This document shows, piece by piece, positions 62,240 to 64,000 of a stretch of DNA of 64,000 nucleotides (position 1 is its first letter; every line of letters starts with the position of its first letter). The stretch covers positions 4,898,001 through 4,962,000 of the forward strand of contig NZ_JARUBE010000003.1 in assembly GCF_029626035.1 (NCBI RefSeq), in the 5' to 3' direction. A model generated the notes under the pieces. That model did no database searches and was not told the DNA's origin. It saw only the letters and a program-made list of their open reading frames with translations. The translations under genes and the position numbers were made by a program. The stretch comes from Micromonospora sp. WMMD980. Its GTDB lineage: Bacteria; Actinomycetota; Actinomycetes; Mycobacteriales; Micromonosporaceae.

Positions 62240-64000
62240 GCCTCGTCCGCCTTCCGCCAGAGCAGCGCGTCGGTGTCCAGGACCGCGACCAGCCGGGCGT
62301 CGCCGTCGGCGCCGATCCGCCACAGCTCGGCGCCGTGCGGCAGCCGCGCGCTGTCCACCTTGAACTCGGCGACCACGTCGCTGCTCTCCCCCGGCGCGAA
62401 GCCGTTGCCGCGGAACGGTGGCCGCTCGATCACCCAGCCCTCCATCGCGCGCATCGCGGCCTCGTGCTGCCCGCCGTACGGGATCCGGTAGAGGCTCGGC
62501 CGGTAGGCCGGCCAGCGCAGCAGGTAGAGCTCCTCGTCGTCGCGGGAGAACGGGGAACCGGGGTGGCCGAGGCCGAGGGCGTCGTACAGCTCCGCCGGGG
62601 TACGCAGGTGGGCCAGCTCACCGGCCCGGTGCACGAAGCCGGAGACCCGGTCGTAGCCACGCTCCAGGTAGTAGGCGAGTTGGCTCGCCGCGATCGCCTT
62701 CTGCATGGTCACCGGCCGACTCGGCCGCGCCGCCGGCACGTCCGGCTCGGTCCGGGTCTTCGGCGCCGGCCCGGTGGCGGGCGGCTCCGGCTCGGTCTCC
62801 GGGTCGTCGCCGAGCCCCACCTCGGCGGCCCAGTTGGCAAGCGCGAGAACCTGCTCGCCCGGGTACGCCGCGCCGACCGGACTGCCCGGGTTGATGAGGA
62901 ACGACCAGTTCTCGTCCGGCCAGCGCCGGATGAGCTGGACGAACTTGACCCGGATCGTGTCGACGGGGCCTTCGGCGTGCTCGGCGAGCCGTTCCGGCGA
63001 GGTGAAGACCGCCACGTACCGCACCCCGTCGACCGTCTCGGTCCGCCAGGAGAACCCCGGATCGCCGGGGCGGCTGCCCGCCGCCGAGTCGAACGCCACC
63101 GGCAGCAGCACCCGGGCCAGCAGCAGCGTGGTGAGGAAGCCGTCGGTGTTGCCGCTGCCGGCGGCGGCCAGCAACTCCTCCTCCACCTCGTTCGCCGGCT
63201 CGAAGTCCGGCTCGACCGTCGGGGCCGGCGCACCTGCGGTCACCGGCTCGGCATCGGTCCGCTCGGCGTCGTCGGGACGGTTGGCCGCCGCCGGCACCTG
63301 GCCCGCCTCGGCCGTCGTGAGCAGCGTGGTGGTCTGCTCCTCGGGCGATGCCGGGGCGAACAACGCGGTCGTCGACTCCTCCGTCGACGCGAACGACGCG
63401 GTCGTCGAGTCCGCCGCCGACCCTGGCCCGGACGACGACGCGGCCGGGGCCGCCGGTGCGAACAGCGACGCGGCCGGCTCGGCCGGGGCCGCCGGCGCGA
63501 ACACCGACGTCGACTCCTCCGCCGGACCCGACCCGAACAGGGACGTCGTCGGCTCCTTGGACGACGCCGGCGCGAACAGCGAGCCGGTGGGCTCGGCCGG
63601 CGACGGCTGCGCGACGGCCGGTTCCACGCGGGAACTCGGCTCGAACAGCGAGGTCGTGGCCGCTCCGACGGAGGCCGCCGCCGGGGACGGCTCGTCGGCG
63701 GGAGTCGACTCGAACAGCGGGGTGGCCAGCGCGAACGGCGACGCCGCCGGCTCGGCCGAGGGCGCGGCCGGCCGGCGGAGTCGCACCGTCACGTCGTCCG
63801 GCCCGGCCGCTGGCGAGAGCGGCGCCGTGACCTCATCCACCGGCGCGACCAGGTCCGACAACGGTTCGCTGGCTGTCGCCCACGGCGCCGCCCCGCCGAC
63901 GGCCGACCCGGTGGCGGGCGGGCCGGCGGCGGTGGCGTACTCGTTCGTCGTCGGCGGTGACCAGGCGGGCACGGGATCGCTCAGGTCGCGAGCCTCGATG
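62236..64000 (-). CDS. SseB-domain-containing protein with a long repeat-bearing N-terminus (5' end beyond the window)
   Basis: At least 587 residues; the frame stays open to the window edge, so the start may lie outside. The first half (about residues 10-250 of the visible part) is Pro/Ala/Glu/Ser/Thr-rich and contains about eight degenerate units of 10-25 residues with an LF core (TTSLFEPSS, TGSLFAPAS, TTSLFGSG, AASLFAPAA, TTALFAPAS). The second half is globular: EEELLAAAGSGNTDGFLTTL, RYVAVFTSPERLAEHAEGPV, WSFLINPGSPVGAAYPGEQ, the SseB N-terminal domain pattern, followed by a further domain with YDALGLGHPGSPFSRDDEEL. SseB-domain proteins in actinobacteria accompany secretion or polymorphic-toxin loci; no role is provable here. 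Confidence 0.75.
   Translation of the reverse strand, partial: IEARDLSDPVPAWSPPTTNEYATAAGPPATGSAVGGAAPWATASEPLSDLVAPVDEVTAPLSPAAGPDDVTVRLRRPAAPSAEPAASPFALATPLFESTPADEPSPAAASVGAATTSLFEPSSRVEPAVAQPSPAEPTGSLFAPASSKEPTTSLFGSGPAEESTSVFAPAAPAEPAASLFAPAAPAASSSGPGSAADSTTASFASTEESTTALFAPASPEEQTTTLLTTAEAGQVPAAANRPDDAERTDAEPVTAGAPAPTVEPDFEPANEVEEELLAAAGSGNTDGFLTTLLLARVLLPVAFDSAAGSRPGDPGFSWRTETVDGVRYVAVFTSPERLAEHAEGPVDTIRVKFVQLIRRWPDENWSFLINPGSPVGAAYPGEQVLALANWAAEVGLGDDPETEPEPPATGPAPKTRTEPDVPAARPSRPVTMQKAIAASQLAYYLERGYDRVSGFVHRAGELAHLRTPAELYDALGLGHPGSPFSRDDEELYLLRWPAYRPSLYRIPYGGQHEAAMRAMEGWVIERPPFRGNGFAPGESSDVVAEFKVDSARLPHGAELWRIGADGDARLVAVLDTDALLWRKADEA

Overview
High-GC, actinobacterial chromosomal DNA, most likely from a Micromonosporaceae member (Micromonospora or a close relative). 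The evidence is the strong G/C bias at third codon positions, frequent GTG starts, leaderless promoters (TANNNT 6-8 bases before the start codon), an MFS transporter fused to thymidylate kinase, and intergenic repeats I associate with this family. From holB to the alpha/beta hydrolase the gene order follows, from memory, the M. tuberculosis Rv3644c-Rv3670 block: holB, topA, DEAD/DEAH helicase, tad genes, ssd, 6C RNA, HAD hydrolase, Fic-like protein, acs, hydrolase.

Layout. (1) 0.1-2.9 kb: a VOC protein, and a SigE-type sigma factor gene with an in-frame TAG, translationally coupled to its membrane partner. (2) 2.93-11.39 kb: a putative genomic island bounded by a 37-bp repeat that is the 3' end of tRNA-Thr(CGU). 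It carries an EACC1-like small protein with a caspase-SF1 helicase fusion, a frameshifted RecD2 remnant and a SWIM-SNF2 helicase; I see no integrase. (3) 11.5-23 kb: metallophosphoesterase, RicT, a YbaB/EspC-like operon, holB, MFS-Tmk, a PLP enzyme, and a TetR gene divergent from an FAD oxidase across a palindrome. (4) 23-31 kb: a poly-gamma-glutamate-type locus (capA, a double sensor/HAMP membrane protein, capB, capC, NlpC/P60) facing a lipoprotein gene. (5) 31-41.5 kb: topA, lipoprotein, hppA, an anti-sigma/STAS pair, and an MrfA-like helicase. (6) 41.6-43.7 kb: small accessory genes and an orphan LacI-type palindrome. (7) 43.9-49 kb: a seven-gene tad/ssd operon chained by short overlaps. 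(8) 49.4-54.5 kb: a membrane-anchored VHL-beta-domain protein, 6C RNA, HAD hydrolase, a degenerate Fic protein and acs. (9) 54.7-64 kb: two tandem secreted M6 metalloproteases, a lipoprotein, an alpha/beta hydrolase lacking the usual nucleophile, and an SseB-domain protein cut by the window edge.

The strongest candidates for new biology are the caspase-helicase island, the double-sensor protein inside the cap operon, and the membrane-anchored VHL domain. The 6C RNA is a known family recognised here by structure and position. All family assignments come from reading motifs and remembered family features; no search was run.
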